Below, piece after piece: positions 38,690-50,789 of a stretch of 64,000 nt of DNA. Position numbers and translations under genes: made by a program. The notes below the pieces were generated by a model. It ran no database searches and was not told the DNA's origin. It saw only the letters and a list, made by a program, of their open reading frames with translations. The stretch's first letter is position 1. Every line of letters begins with the position of its first letter. Origin of the DNA: Epinephelus fuscoguttatus (Eukaryota > Chordata > Actinopteri > Perciformes > Serranidae); contig NC_064753.1 of assembly GCF_011397635.1 (NCBI RefSeq), positions 33,814,322 through 33,878,321 of the forward strand, in the 5' to 3' direction.

Positions 38690-39068
38690 TGTGGCGGCCC
38701 ATGAGGTGCTGAGTTTGTTGTGGTTCACCAGTGACTGTTTTTCCCCTCTGTTCTTGAAGGCATCACGGGAGTGCAGCGTTTGATTTAGTGCACCTGGGCT
38801 GAGTGCTCCTTGAGATATAAACCCAGCTCCAGTGTTGCTCGTTCTCTCTCGTTAGCATGTTGTGGCCTTTGTTTGGTTTTTCTTTTGTTCTTGCTTCACC
38901 TTACACAACACTATTTTCACTCAGTCACATCTACATCACTGATTTACCGTTTAGCCAATGTAGCCTTTTCTTAGTTGTTCACTTTGTTAAAATAAATACC
39001 TTTTGATTTGACACCATCCACTGTATCCTTCCCCGTAGTTGTCAAGGCCTAGGAGCCGGGTAAAGACA
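38690..39068 (+). mobile_element. solo LTR of an LTR retrotransposon
   Basis: 379 bp beginning TGTGGCGGCC and ending GGTAAAGACA, so bounded by TG...CA. It is flanked by 4-bp copies of GTAG (38686-38689 and 39069-39072). Inside are a TATA-like GATATAAA (38813-38820) and an AATAAA (38991-38996) in the order expected for an LTR. No internal coding region remains, as after LTR-LTR recombination. The 4-bp duplication suits Ty3/Gypsy-type elements. Confidence 0.6.
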
Positions 39069-39178
39069 GTAGCGTGACTTGATTCTCTGCTCAGGACACT
39101 ACTCCACTATATCTTTCCGTATCAAATAGTCATGTGCTGCTATATTGATGTTCTGAATGTCATATATCGCACCTTTAA

Positions 39179-40500
39179 TGATGTAGACCTGGAAATAAGG
39201 ACACCTGAAGTGTGACCTCCTCAGCAGTGGTCAAAATGGAGCAAATTTTAACAATTTGATACAAAGTGCAACATAGGTATGTTTTAAAAGTTTTGACGTT
39301 AAGTAAAAGTACCTCAAATTTTTACTTCAAGTGGCTTTAAAGTGAGTTTCAGCTGTTTCTTTAGTTGTTTGGCCTTACTGCTTTGGTGCACTCTCACTGC
39401 TCTCATAGGGTTTTTGGTCGCAGCAGGCAGCTGTTTCCAGTGAAAATGCATTAAAAACCCACTGTACATTATCTGCTCAGCACCAAACAGCCAACAGACA
39501 CGATTAGGGACTATAGCTGGTGAGCATAGTGGAATGTTAAGCAGCTAAAGAGCCAGATATTTCCCTCAGGAGTTGGTGGAGACCAAAAACAGAGCTAAAA
39601 CAGAGTGAATAGTCAGCTCTGCTGACCGGAGCTTTCATTTGACATATGCTTGAAGCAGCTTCTTTTACATATACATTTGAATGACTAATAGTTAAAGCGC
39701 AATGTGACTGTGAGGGTCTCTTATCTGCAGTCTCCTTTTTCTCTGTTAGGATGAGTGTGTGTGTGTTATTGCGGTGCATCATTCAGAATCTAATTAGGCT
39801 TTACACTAACATGATCACTGTACAGTTCAACTTCATTAAAGATAATCTCTGTGCAGGCACTGCTGGACAGAGCAGGCCCCTCCCTCTGCCCTCGATCCTG
39901 GCATTGATTGGTGGAGTGATTTGCAGCATGTAATCCAATGCTCTGTGACAGGTTGTAACTGAGGTTAAAGATGGCAATTTAATTATGTGTCAGAGGTCAC
40001 ATTAAAGGCTGACCTTTGACCCTTTACCGCAAGACTCTGCTGATTAGTGACAGCCCTGTGTTATTGTTTGAACTGATCAACATAACAGATGAATACGGGT
40101 GCAGAATAACAGGGTCAGTGGTTTTCTCAGACCTCTGAATTTACAATAATGTTCGGTAATTTGAATCTTTATTCTTTATGTATCCTGTATGTACTTAATT
40201 TTTCATTCTGCATCCTTGTCTTTAATAACAAAGAAAAAATGACTTAGCATCAACGAGAGACACCCTGAAACAAATGGAACTTCTTTCATTTCATCATGTT
40301 AAAACTACTTATATGAAAAAGACAGTTTGATTAAAATGTTTAGATTTTTTAATACCACTCTCATCTGTATGTTAAATGTGAGGCTACAAACATCAGCTGG
40401 TTAGCTTAGTTTAGCACAAACACTGGAAGCCGGGGGACATAGCTAGCTGGTCTTATAAGCTAAAGACTACAGTCAACGGCCAACTAGAAGGTATACGTGT
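39179..40500. other. gene-free stretch
   Basis: No coding exon. 39290-39330 has the AAGTAAAAGTAC wording of a common fish repeat. 39840-40110 is repeat-free and looks regulatory, but nothing decisive can be read. Confidence 0.3.
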
Positions 40501-40506
40501 CAGGGC

Positions 40507-41215
40507 CCTAAGGGTGCTTTCAGACCTAGAGTTGTCTTGCTTTGGTCCAAATCAGGGACTTATTTTTGTTACAAAGTTGCATAATTGCCTAGAGTTGGTT
40601 CATGTTTTCACGGCAGCATTTACAAGCGGACCAGATTAAATGCCTGCAAGAGAAAGCTGCTCTTGATTGGTCAGAATATCAATGCGGGAAAAATCCAGGA
40701 AGTAAACAAAACGTTGAAGAAGAGTACACTTGCAAGATAAATGCAACACTTTCTAATGTCACAATGGAGGGACAACTACGCAGGTTGATTTTAGCGCTGG
40801 TCATAATGTACTATATTGCTGTCATTGTTCATTTTAGGCAAACCATACAGTTTGCTCCAAACTAGAAAACAATGTTTTGATGCATTGGATGTGCTGAATG
40901 TGCATATTAAGGCAGTACAAGAGGAGGTGCACATTAATAATCCTCCAGGACTGTAACATGCTCATATTTAACACAAACAATGTGTCATGTGACTGCAGTT
41001 GGTTCAGATCGAGGTTAGAACACGTTCTCACCACAAATGAACCGCACCAGAGTTCGTTTGTAAGCGGAACGAGACCACCTTTTCAAGAAGGTCTAAGTCT
41101 CGTTTTGGTGCGCACCCGAGTGCGATTGCTGTGTTCACACCTGCCCAAACGAACCGCACTTAGGGGCCAAACAAACTTGAGTTCAATTGAACCGAACCAA
41201 ACAGGGCACACTAAG
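40507..41215. mobile_element. dispersed teleost repeat, non-coding
   Basis: It starts with GGGTGCTTTCAGACCTAGAG and ends with TGTTCACACCTGCCCAAACG followed by AACCGAACC words. This combination is familiar from dispersed MITE-like repeats of fish genomes. Borders are approximate and the superfamily is not determined. The ORFs inside are not conserved coding sequence. Confidence 0.45.
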
Positions 41216-41229
41216 TTTACCTAGCAAGA

Positions 41230-43625
41230 GCTCCAAGACAAGAAATACTCAGGCAAAGAACCCCCAGTAAAGAAATACATTTTTGTTGTTTGTATGGACT
41301 AATATAGCCTTATATTTAAATGACAGACGTGATAGTGAGAGGAGTGACAGATCTTCGCTCAACAAAAGTGAAACAAGCATATTTCCCTGTTAGTTAAACT
41401 ATTCCTTTAACCTTACATCATGTCTCAGATGTTTTCATCCCAGTGGATAAACAGTGGGCATGTAGCAGACCTCCAACCGCTTTGCTTTTTAATATAACCT
41501 AAATGATTCCTCATGTCATCACCTTTTGTTTTTTTCGGATTAGAGGAATGTGGCTCTGACTTGTTTATGATACCTTGAATGAGTACAAAGTTGTTCTGTT
41601 GTGTCATTAGGCCCCTGGGTACAAGCGCAGACTAACATTTCTATAGCCAGCCACATATGCAAATGATAGGGCAATTGTAGATATACAAATATGTACCCAT
41701 AGTCCACGCGGCCTAATGGCCTCCCTCCCTCTGGCTAGCTCAATGGCTCATTTAGATATCTGCTTGGTTTATTATGTGAATAAGTCATGCCTGGCTTGTT
41801 ACGACCCTCTAGGTTCCTGTTTCTGCTGTGTAGCTGAGATGTGTGGCGCTCAATTAGGCTGCCTGGCTAGCAGAGTTAACCCTTTGCGCCAGATAAGCTG
41901 TTTTTTTCTCAGCCAGATGGGGTTGGTACAGTATGGGGGTTTCAGGCAGGGATCAAAAGATCAATCCTAATACAGTGCTACCAGGCTGACCTCTCAGATG
42001 TAATAAAGGTGCCATCTTTCACCCTTGGGGCCTATTCGGGGCCTCCCACCGCATGAACAAACCTGGTATCTTTAAATTAGCTGACTTGCTTGCCCTGCAG
42101 GTAATTGCATTAGTTTATCAATGTTCAACACAATTTATTACTTTACTCCGGCACCAGTAGGATCCTGGTGTTAATGTCCTCTGTGAGGAGACAGGAAAGC
42201 GAGGTCTTTGTGTTTGTGCGTGTTTGTGTGTGTCTCTTTTCAAATAAAGAAAAATAAACACAATGACACCAAGAAGTGAGATCACAGTTTTATTGCCAGT
42301 CGTAGCTTTTATGTATACAAGTCTGACATGCATATTTGGACCAAATTATAACTGCACATTTCACTATACTTAAGTGTACACCTATATTGCAATATGCATA
42401 CAATGTATTGGTGACCTTACAGTTGCCTTTGAGGTTAATTCCTGCTTCTCTCTTTATGTCCATCTCAGCCTCTCGTTGTCAGCGGTCATTATAGCTCTAA
42501 CACTTGCTTTAAAACTTTATATGACAGCAGAGTTACACGCTTTAATAGGTGCTTAAATCAGATTGTCTTTCATTACACTAAAAACAATATTACTGTCTGT
42601 ACTTTTCGGCTGAGTTCTCTGGCCAGAGGCTGCAGCGTGCCTCCCTCACATCTGTATGCATTATGGATCTGTCTGAGGTAATAAACAGACCCTGCTCTTA
42701 TTCCTGCTTCCTGGTATCATTATTCCTTGCCCCTCAGATGGATTATAGCCCACTGTGCAACATGTAGATGAGTGGCGCTCCTCTGATTGCCTTATGGCCA
42801 TCAGGCTTTGCATATTTACTGCCCATGAATCACGGTGTGCGGAAAAACCCACAGCAACATATTCTGATTCTCCTCCGCTTTTTACCCTCTACTCTGTTTT
42901 ACACTTTCTCCGTCACTCTGCCTCTCATCTCACTTCTTTTCCTTCAGCTATCCTTCTCACACTGCTTCCTCCCTTCTCTGCCACCCTTCTTTCATTGTCT
43001 GTCTGTCCCTGTGCCTTGATCCCGCTCCATGCATTCCCAGCTGCTAAATTAAAGCATGTATTATTAATACTGCTATATCTTTGTCCATCCTTCTTCCCTG
43101 TTCATATGACTGCTACATTAAGTGTAAATTGTTTCGCTGTAATTCCCTTTTAATGTCCCTGTTATAATCAGTGTTTCTGGTGTGCGGAGGCAAGGGAGGG
43201 GAGGAAAAAAAGAGGCAGAGAAGGCGACTGAGATCATAGGCTTTTACTGTAACTTACTGTTTGATGTGTGGCTCGTATGCTACAGGCCCCGTAATTAGGT
43301 CTGTTTTACAAGTCAAATGTATATGGCGCCAATCTGCAAAATATGAGATTAATAAAAGAAAGTTGTCAGATGTGGCTGGCTGTGGTGTGCTGGCTGTCTC
43401 TCCTAAGCCCCAGGGAAAGAGGAGCACACTTCAGTGCTTACAGCCTACTTTTATAACAGCGACCCGTTGTCCTGTGAAAACTGAACATAACCCTGACTTA
43501 AAGACCTGCATGATTTGTAACAATCCGAGATACAGTTTGACATTGTGTCGCTAAGAATTGTTAATATCTCCCTTTAGGATTCAGCAACATATAACTGTTA
43601 TGTTGTTTTCTTTCTCTTGCCTTTT
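41230..43625. other. gene-free stretch, possible conserved regulatory DNA
   Basis: Repeat-free, non-coding, with many TAATTA/ATTA homeodomain-type words (for example 41700-42110, 42480-42560, 43250-43400). ORFs here are short and overlap on both strands. The texture suggests enhancer-like conserved elements, but this needs comparison with other fish. Confidence 0.3.
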
Positions 43626-43770
43626 TTAAAGGGTCAGTTCACAAAAAAATGCCAAATACCAATGCCAATAGTTTGGTTTAATTTGTCCAGGTTTTGAAAT
43701 ATCTAGATTTCTGCTTCCACTTGACTATGATGACAGAGAAATTTCATTTGTGGTGCTGACATCAAAACAT
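43626..43770. repeat. fragment of TTAAAGGGT-family repeat
   Basis: It starts TTAAAGGGTCAGTTCAC and contains TTTGGTTTAATTTGTCCAGG, matching the repeat at 54377 onward (TTAAAGGGTTGGTTCACCC and TTGGTTTTATTTGTCCAGG). Probably a truncated copy, followed at once by another MITE. Confidence 0.5.
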
Positions 43771-43775
43771 AAATA

Positions 43776-44110
43776 TAAAGGTCCAGTGCATAGGATTTAG
43801 GGAAATTTAAATTTTTCATTAGTGTATAATCACTTGAAACTAAGAATTATTTTGTTTTCCTTACCCTAGAATGAGCTGTTTATATCTACATATGGAGCGT
43901 ATTTTTCAGGGAGTCCACCATAATGTTTCTACAGTAGCCCAGAACGGACAAACTAAACAGTGGCTCTAGATAGGACCATTTGCATTTTCACATTTTCACA
44001 TCTGCCACCATCGTTCTCTCACACGCTTTGCCCATGGGAAAAGATTCACATGTTTGTAATCTGCATCTTTACCACTAGATGCTGCTACATCCCACACACT
44101 TGACCTTTAA
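43776..44110. mobile_element. MITE of the AAAGGTCCAGTG family, copy 1
   Basis: The left end AAAGGTCCAGTGCATAGGAT and the right end CACACACTTGACCTTTAA form imperfect TIRs, with TTAA retained on the right. The interior (TACATATGGAGC, GTAGCCCAGAACGGACAAAC) reappears in reverse orientation at 47416-47756, proving a shared family. Confidence 0.75.
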
Positions 44111-44134
44111 ATAATTTTTAATAAACAACACTTT

Positions 44135-45070
44135 CCAAAAACAATGTCCTGTTTTTATCAATGCTAGCTGCATGGCTTTATGGATGGCAATGTCAGCCTG
44201 CCAGTTGATCCACCACTTAAGTCCAGGCTGAATTTTCTGGGCAATCACTGGTTGAATTGCCATGATATTTAGTGCCTGGCCCCCAAGAAGTGTGTTAGGC
44301 TTTCAAGCTAATTTTCATAGAAGTCAAACAGTGGAATTACAACTTCCAGGTCTGTCACGTGATGCCACTTATCCCCATAGATGTACATTGGAAAAAACAC
44401 ATCAGTGAGTGGATAATTTTTTTAAGCATCATAACCCCCACAAAGTTGCCCATTTCATTATCAGGATTAAATCTGAAGAACAGCTGCACAACTACATCAT
44501 TTTATCTGCATTCAAGTTAGCGGAGGGCTAAACTGGAAGTTAGTTGCTCAGCCCATGAAAGTCTGTAGTGTGCTTGCCACATGGGTTGAACAATGCAAAA
44601 GCATAGATTGTAGTAATAACTTCATACATCTAGATAAGATGGTGCCTATTCATTCCAGTGGAGATCCTCACCTGGCGCATACACTAAAAGGTTTTCTAGC
44701 CTCTGAGTTTAACTCTGGGGTATGCAGCCCACTAAATATGCACAGTAGTGTTTCTCCCACTGGCCCCACCCATGAGCTCCTGCTCCCTTATAGACTTGTG
44801 ATGATGTCACAGATTTTTTAATTGTGTTTCTTGGCTTGAGGAAAGTTTTATAAATATAAAATCACCATGGCTCTAACAATGTCCCAATGACGTTCCCATG
44901 TCATGAGTATGGTAAACATTATACCGATTTAGCACGATAGCATAGCACTGTCAATGTGAGCATGTTAGCATGATGACATTAGCATTTAGCTCAAAGTACT
45001 GCTGTGTCTAAGTACAGCCTCACAGAGCTAGATTTTTAATCTTGTTTGAATATAATTTTTTGCGTTCAGC
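44135..45070. repeat. mosaic of dispersed repeats
   Basis: 44160-44285 (GGATGGCAATGTCAGCCTGC, ATTGCCATGA) and 44880-45050 (GAGCATGTTAGCATGATGAC, AGTACAGCCTCACAGAGCT) both resemble parts of one common fish repeat, separated here by 44315-44860, which starts GTGGAATTACAACTTCCAGG and looks like a different repeat inserted between them. Based on recall of repeat wording; borders approximate. Confidence 0.4.
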
Positions 45071-46980
45071 ACCACAAATGAAATTGTATTAATTGTATTG
45101 GACGTGGAAATTGGTTAGAAATAGATGTTTAATTTTTTTTTTTAGAAAAGTGGGTGAAGCGATCCATCCAAAGATCCATCCAAAGTGTCCTCTAACCTTA
45201 TAAAGTTTTGTGAATGAATTACTGAGCAATATGTATCAGCTCATGAGCTTTCTGTCCCCTGCCGTCACTTTCCTCCACCCTCCTCTAAGCATTGCGTCTA
45301 ATGAAATGGTGTTGATGCTTTACCATTTATCAGTCACAGAGCGCTTGGTCCACCATTATTGATTCCAGAGGGCCAATTGGATAGAAGAGTGCTGTAAACT
45401 GGGCAATTTAAAACCTGCATCCTTCATTGTCACATGATGGGTGCAGAATGAGATCGTAAGAGGCCGAATGAGTGTAGTGGCAATAAATAAAGGGGACGAA
45501 ATATAACCTGGCAGACAGACAGCGCCTGTCGATATGGATTGGCGTCTCTGATGTCCTGATTATCAGGGCAGGGATGATTAGCTGTGGTGTAAGGTACTGT
45601 AAAAGAGTGGTGTGGGGGACATTTCCTCCTTGTATCTGAGCTCTGTCTTTAGTGAGACAGATGCTGTGCATGAGTAATGGCAGAGCTATCATGTCACATC
45701 GAGGCCGGCCTGCTCCATGGAGTGAGTAGGTAACAGGGAAAGAGTGTGCGGGCCCGGTAATATCGTAAAACAGTGTTTAAATATTTTAATTTCATTTGTC
45801 AGAGGGGCCCCTCCCTTGCACTCCATTACCCTGACAACCATCCTTCATCAGCTGAATGAGTGCATTATTCATTAGCACTAATTATTTTCACATAACGTCT
45901 GCCCCGATATATTTAACCTCCACATTACACCCGGGATAATGGCCTTGTAAAATTGAATTGCGAGAAAGAAGTGGAGTTGGAAAGCTCATTTAAAGAACAT
46001 AAGAGGGAGGAAAGAGGAGTGAGGGAGGTGCAGGAGGGGTTTTTGAAGCAGCTGGAGAAGGGGGGTTGACAGGAAGAGTGTTAAGCACTTTGGGACATGG
46101 AGCCCCAGAAGTGACGGGACATTTGTTCCTGTCTCATTTGCATGCTAAGAGAAGAGCCCGGTGGTTCTCTGTTAGGTTGTAGAGATACCTAAATGCCCTG
46201 TGGGGTAAAGGTGCCCTCCAGCCACGGAGTTAAGATTAGCTATCCCTGACCTGACACATGACCTCAACCATTAATATAAAAACACATGACCTGGGACAGC
46301 AGGAACAGAGCAGACAGGCGAGCCTTTCTCTTTCACCTCACTTTCCCTCAATTCCATCTCTGTCTTCTCTGTCTGTACCTCCTTTTTTTCTCCTGACTCC
46401 AACTATGCTTGCACCTCAGTTTTCCCCACATCTTCCTCCCCCTCTTTCCTTGTGGTTTTTATTCAGCTACTTACCTGCAAAAGCCCCAGTGATGATTGAA
46501 ATGGGCTTGAATCACCCACTCGGGGCTCTGCTCATATTTCCCACTGAGGAGTATGAACGTTTTCCCAACAAACTTTAAAACAAACTGAGGACCAAGGAAG
46601 GCTTTATTCCTGCTTTGCTTATTCATGAGATTGACATTCACCAGCATGCAAAATTTAGACCCAAACAGGGCTTGCTGCTCCACTTGCTTCATCTCTGCTC
46701 TCTTTAGGGCAGGAGCTGTGACCCCATGCCAACAGCTGAGCCAGACTCGCCCACGCACAAATAAACAGAAGAATACAACCAAATACATATACTGAAATTA
46801 ACACTTGAAAACACCCACATGCAACAGCTGTAATGCAAACAAGCTCTATTAACTCTGTTATATTGTGAAACATCTTCAGCCGTACAGTAAGCTTCAATCA
46901 ATTAGCCGCAGTTATTTAAGAAGAACTTTTATAAGAAGATACTTTTATTAATACCCGAGGGGAAGTTCAATTTTTTCACT
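45071..46980. other. gene-free stretch, strongest conserved-element candidates
   Basis: 45240-45960 is repeat-free with dense homeodomain and POU-like words (CATTATTCATTAGCACTAATTA near 45860-45885) and no coding frame. 46135-46150 contains ATTTGCATGCTAA, an octamer-like POU site. 46470-46560 holds a minus-strand splice-donor-like border discussed in the findings. Function is not readable from one genome. Confidence 0.3.
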
Positions 46981-47160
46981 CTAGTGTCATATACACACAG
47001 GTCCGAAACACACACACATGCACAAACAGGACCTTTACATGCATTAAATGGAGTGATGTTAGGCTGCCCATGGACAGGTGCCCGGAGCAGTTGGGGGTTC
47101 GGTGCCTTGCTCAAGGACACCTGGGCAGTACCCAGGAGGCGAACTGGTTTTGAGCAAAAT
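46980..47160. repeat. teleost dispersed repeat fragment
   Basis: The stretch with AACAGGACCTTTACATGCAT, CTGCCCATGGACAGG and GTGCCTTGCTCAAGGACACC matches wording of a repeat found very widely in fish genomes. The ORFs across it on both strands are by-products. Borders approximate. Confidence 0.5.
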
Positions 47161-47220
47161 ATATTTGGTAACACTTAACTTTAACTCCTCATATTTAGCA
47201 TTTATAAGCACCTTCAATAC

Positions 47221-47226
<6 letters not shown>

Positions 47227-47293
<67 letters not shown>
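47227..47293. repeat. (TA)n microsatellite
   Basis: An uninterrupted run of about 33 TA units. It accounts for the Tyr/Ile repeat ORFs on both strands. Confidence 0.95.
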
Positions 47294-47296
<3 letters not shown>

Positions 47297-47415
47297 TTTA
47301 TTAATGTATTTATCAACAACTGTAATACCTGTGGACACTAATGTGTTAAGACCAGTGAATTAAAAGATAATGAGACAATATAGTAAAACATACTTGTAAT
47401 AACATAAAATATGTC

Positions 47416-47756
47416 TTAAAGCTTCAGTGTGTAGGATATAGTGGCATCTTACAGTTAGGTTGCAGAATTGAAACTCCTCTTGTGCGCAAAAAGTGTATGC
47501 GAACAACGATGGCCAAGATGAAACACGTATGGGCCTATCAAGCATTTGGTTTGTCCATTTCGGGCTACTGTAACAAAATGGCGGACTCCGTGTAAGAGGA
47601 CCCGCTCCATATATGGATATAACAGTTCATCCTAAGGTAGTGAAAACACAAGGATTCCTAGTGACAGGTCATTTTACACTACTGAAAAAATAGTTATGAA
47701 CGTTTTATACCTTTTCTGCCAATAGGTGCCCCTAAAGCCTACACACTGGACTTTAA
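47416..47756. mobile_element. MITE of the AAAGGTCCAGTG family, copy 2 (opposite orientation)
   Basis: The left end TTAAAGCTTCAGTGTGTAGG and right end CCTACACACTGGACTTTAA (one base inserted) are inverted and bounded by TTAA. Interior words GGGCTACTGTAAC and GCTCCATATATGGATATA are the reverse complements of those in the copy at 43776-44110. Confidence 0.8.
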
Positions 47757-48840
47757 TAGAAGTGTAGACAAACACTATACACTAATACACAATTAAAATT
47801 TCCCTATATGTGCTTATTACATGATAGTGTAGCATAAACCATGTATTAAATGTTTCGATAGTGCTCATGAATTCTAAATTGTGGGTGGGGATGGTTATAG
47901 TAAAGTGTTACCCTATGGTTTTTCTGCAAATACACAAGAATAATCACAGTTGCAGCAAAAGGTCACTGCATGGAGCTGACTCACTTTTTAAGCATTTTTT
48001 CTTTTAAATTAAGTACACTGTCGTATGTAATTTCTGCATAAGCTGAACTTAAAAAGAAAAAGCCCAATAATTTCCACAAGCTGAAGATGACACCTTCAAA
48101 CGGCTTTGTTTCCCAAAAGTTTGGTATTTTTCCCTGAAAAAAGATTGATCAATTTATCGTCCAATCGTTACAGCTCTTTATCTGACGCTAAATTTATTAT
48201 ATTTTATAACTTCTCAGTAGCATATTGAAGATTGTAACATAGTAAAGTGTCTTTTTTCCCTGTGACATTAAAAAAACATTTTTTTTGCTTTCTTTTCCCT
48301 GATTTCCTGAGTAATGTGGCAAACAGTGACCACGCTCCTCTCCAGGCTATGTGAATGTGAGTGTACTGCTTTGTATGCTTGATGCCGGGTAATTGCAGTT
48401 CATTTCAACTGGGAAAAAATATTATTCTCACGCCTCTGTGTGTTACGCCCAGAAGGCAGCACTCTCTATGTGTAAAGTATCTGTCTCTCTGACATTTAGA
48501 TTTGCCTTTTAAAGATGACATTTTTCAAAACTGGCATTTCTTCATATGTTTTCTAGAGGCGACAAAATTATTCTTTTACATCCCAGTCAGAGTGTTCATA
48601 TAAGTGTGTAATTTATCCAACCTTAAGTTGTTTGGTTGTTTTGTTTTCCTTTGTAATGTTGATATTATTTCACGATGCACTGAAATTGTTGTTACTGTCT
48701 GATGCTGATATCAGTGTCTGATAGTTGTACCTGTCTGAATATTATCCTTACTTACATTGCCTAAAGAATCCATGCTTGTTTTAATAGATGCTTCAATTCT
48801 GGCATTTAAAAATAAAAATAACAGGTAAATCTGTGTGTGT
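47757..48840. other. gene-free stretch
   Basis: AT-rich, non-coding, with no repeat or exon I can support. Confidence 0.35.
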
Positions 48841-48847
48841 GAGTTAC

Positions 48848-48898
48848 CATTTCTCAACTGCGTTGGCGGTGGCTGAGGCTGGGGAGTGAGGGGATCAT
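48848..48898 (-). other. candidate 51-nt exon, unassigned
   Basis: On the minus strand a strong acceptor (TGTGTTTTTCTCTGCAG) precedes 51 nt that end in a donor GTAACT. With phase 1 at both ends it encodes (D)DPLTPQPQPPPTQLRN(G), a Pro/Gln-rich stretch; the other two frames have stops. A symmetric 51-nt exon is compatible with a cassette exon of a large minus-strand gene. I do not recognise the protein, and chance cannot be excluded. Confidence 0.3.
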
Positions 48899-48904
48899 CT
48901 GCAG

Positions 48905-50565
48905 AGAAAAACACAAAGTGCACATTTGTCGTATCAGTATGATTTATACGTGACACAAATAACCTATATAGCAACAGCTTGACAGGTTTGGACGGCAGTT
49001 TTTGGGGCGTCAGACGGAGAATTAAGGGCGTGCTGAATGCACAGTTATCGAGGAGCTCATCTTTGAATGACTCCTTTGAATCACTGGAGATTTCCAATTA
49101 CTGCACTCTGGTGCTGTGCAATGAACCTTTATCCATTCTGCAAATGAGCATGCTATCCCTAAATAATTTCCTCAACAAAGATGGTGCTGCGCATTATGAA
49201 ATATTCAGAACTCAATTTTCCTGCTCTATCAGACTTTGGAAAGATCCATAATTACACGATAATCCACAATGTAATTCATTTTGGGCACTTTGGGAATATG
49301 AGTTCTCTTCAGAGTAAAATGTTAAATGTGTTGGTGAAATGGGATGAGGCCTGTTCTGTGGCATTTGCGATTGTTTTTAGGGGGTTATGAGTGACAATCT
49401 TATTTTAGCATTATTCTCCACAAAGGCTGATATCTTCAGGGTCATTCAAAACGTCCGCCTAATGACGCACTGTAGCCTGGCAGCTGACACACTGGCGGGT
49501 ATTGTCAGACAGACTTACAGACAATCATACAGTACATAAACAAAAAGGAAAGACAAACAGTAATCACAAAAAGTGCTAAAGTACCTAGGCGCATAAACTT
49601 TCCCTGTGAGTGGCTGTAATCTTCTGAGAATGGCAGGTTTATGTTAAAAACTAACGGCAGCACATTACATTGTAATTTCAGATGTGGTATAATAATACAG
49701 TAAGAGTAATAGAACAGCGTTAGAGAGCAAAAAGTGTGTGGTGGCCAGAAATGTGGGGTTAAAGTTCAGTTAATGTGCAGTACACATCTACGCTCCAATG
49801 AGGCATGTGTCAGATATATTGGTGTTTTAAAGGTAAACAGAAAGGGTCTGTTGTGTTTGAGACAGAAGGCCAATTGGCCAACATGGTCGTTGCCCATCTG
49901 TGTGTGAGCATACAGTGGTCCACAAATGAGTACAAGTATATTATCCGCACAATAATTTACATTGAATTGTGTGCCATAAAGAGTGTGCTTCACATTTGCC
50001 GTGTAGCTGCTGCCATATACTTGTAGAAGTTTATAATGTATAATACAATTTAGACAGCTCTATCTCACCGTAAGATATTTAAGAAAGTGGGCCATAAAAA
50101 AATCCCTTAGCCACTGGCTTTAAAACCAATAAAGTTAAATGGAGCCGCTGACATTTTTAGTATTGCATTATTGTAAGAGAGCCCTCCAACTGCATGTGTG
50201 TGCGCAGCCGATGAGGTGGAGAGTGTCAAAACAGCTGTCAGTCACCGAGACACAACGCTCGGCATGATGACGTTAATGACGCTCTTGTTAAAATGTGAAG
50301 CCCGAGTGATAACCGTGCCGAGCTTAAAGGCCAAAGCTGTCACAGCAGAGGAGAACAGACAGCGGAGCGGAGCGGTGTGGTGGAGAGGCTGCTGGAGTTC
50401 ACAGATGCGGAGCATGACACCACCTGCACAAGTCAACCATGTTACACTGATGTCTTTCTCGCTTAAAACATGTTTTGTTGCATAATAACAGTTAAGAGAC
50501 GACAGAAGCAGATCCTTACAGTGAAAACAGATCTCTACAAAGTGATCTAACACACATCTAATCTC
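48905..50565. other. gene-free stretch, possible conserved regulatory DNA
   Basis: 48980-49300 and 50180-50470 are repeat-free and carry octamer- and homeodomain-like words (GCAAATGAGCATGC near 49140, CCATAATTACAC near 49246). No coding exon is supported. Confidence 0.3.
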
Positions 50566-50569
50566 TTTT

Positions 50570-50786
50570 AACAGATATCTGCATATGTATGCAGAATCTG
50601 TAGGCAACAAAGCGAGAACCTCAGTATTGGAAGTGTTCTGGTTTCCATTTGTAGTCCGAGTAGTATTGACTAATCGAGCAGCAGGTAAACAGTCCCTGTG
50701 AAGAACAAAAGAGGTAGAACACATTGGTGAAATGCAACCTTAGAACCTTTATCTAATTTATCTACATTCATATGCAGATATCTGTT
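50570..50786. repeat. 217-bp inverted-repeat structure
   Basis: Arms 50570-50595 and 50761-50786 are reverse complements at 24 of 26 positions, sharing AACAGATATCTGCATATG. The 165-bp centre has no ORF. It may be a small MITE or a hairpin-forming region; no target duplication is clear. Confidence 0.55.
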
Positions 50787-50789
50787 TAT

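Larger units (their letters stand above)
37311..39178. mobile_element. TTAA-flanked TIR element, host of two later insertions
   Basis: The left end reads TTAAAGGTGCAATATATGAC; the right end is its inverse with one change (GTCATATATCGCACCTTTAA in reverse sense), continuing into ATTCAGA, so the TIRs are about 25 bp. Removing the hAT-like insertion (37533-38530) and solo LTR (38690-39068), each with one target-duplication copy, leaves an element of about 0.48 kb, typical of a MITE. TTAA at both borders suggests a TTAA-targeting superfamily such as piggyBac or Kolobok. Confidence 0.75.

Noticed and set aside
47059..47341. Tyr/Ile repeat ORFs on both strands
   Set aside because: Direct translation of the (TA)n microsatellite plus a flanking dispersed repeat.
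48979..49251. 90-aa + strand ORF beginning MTGLDGSFWGVRRRIKGV
   Set aside because: No recognisable domain or splice context; the underlying DNA looks like a conserved non-coding element candidate instead.
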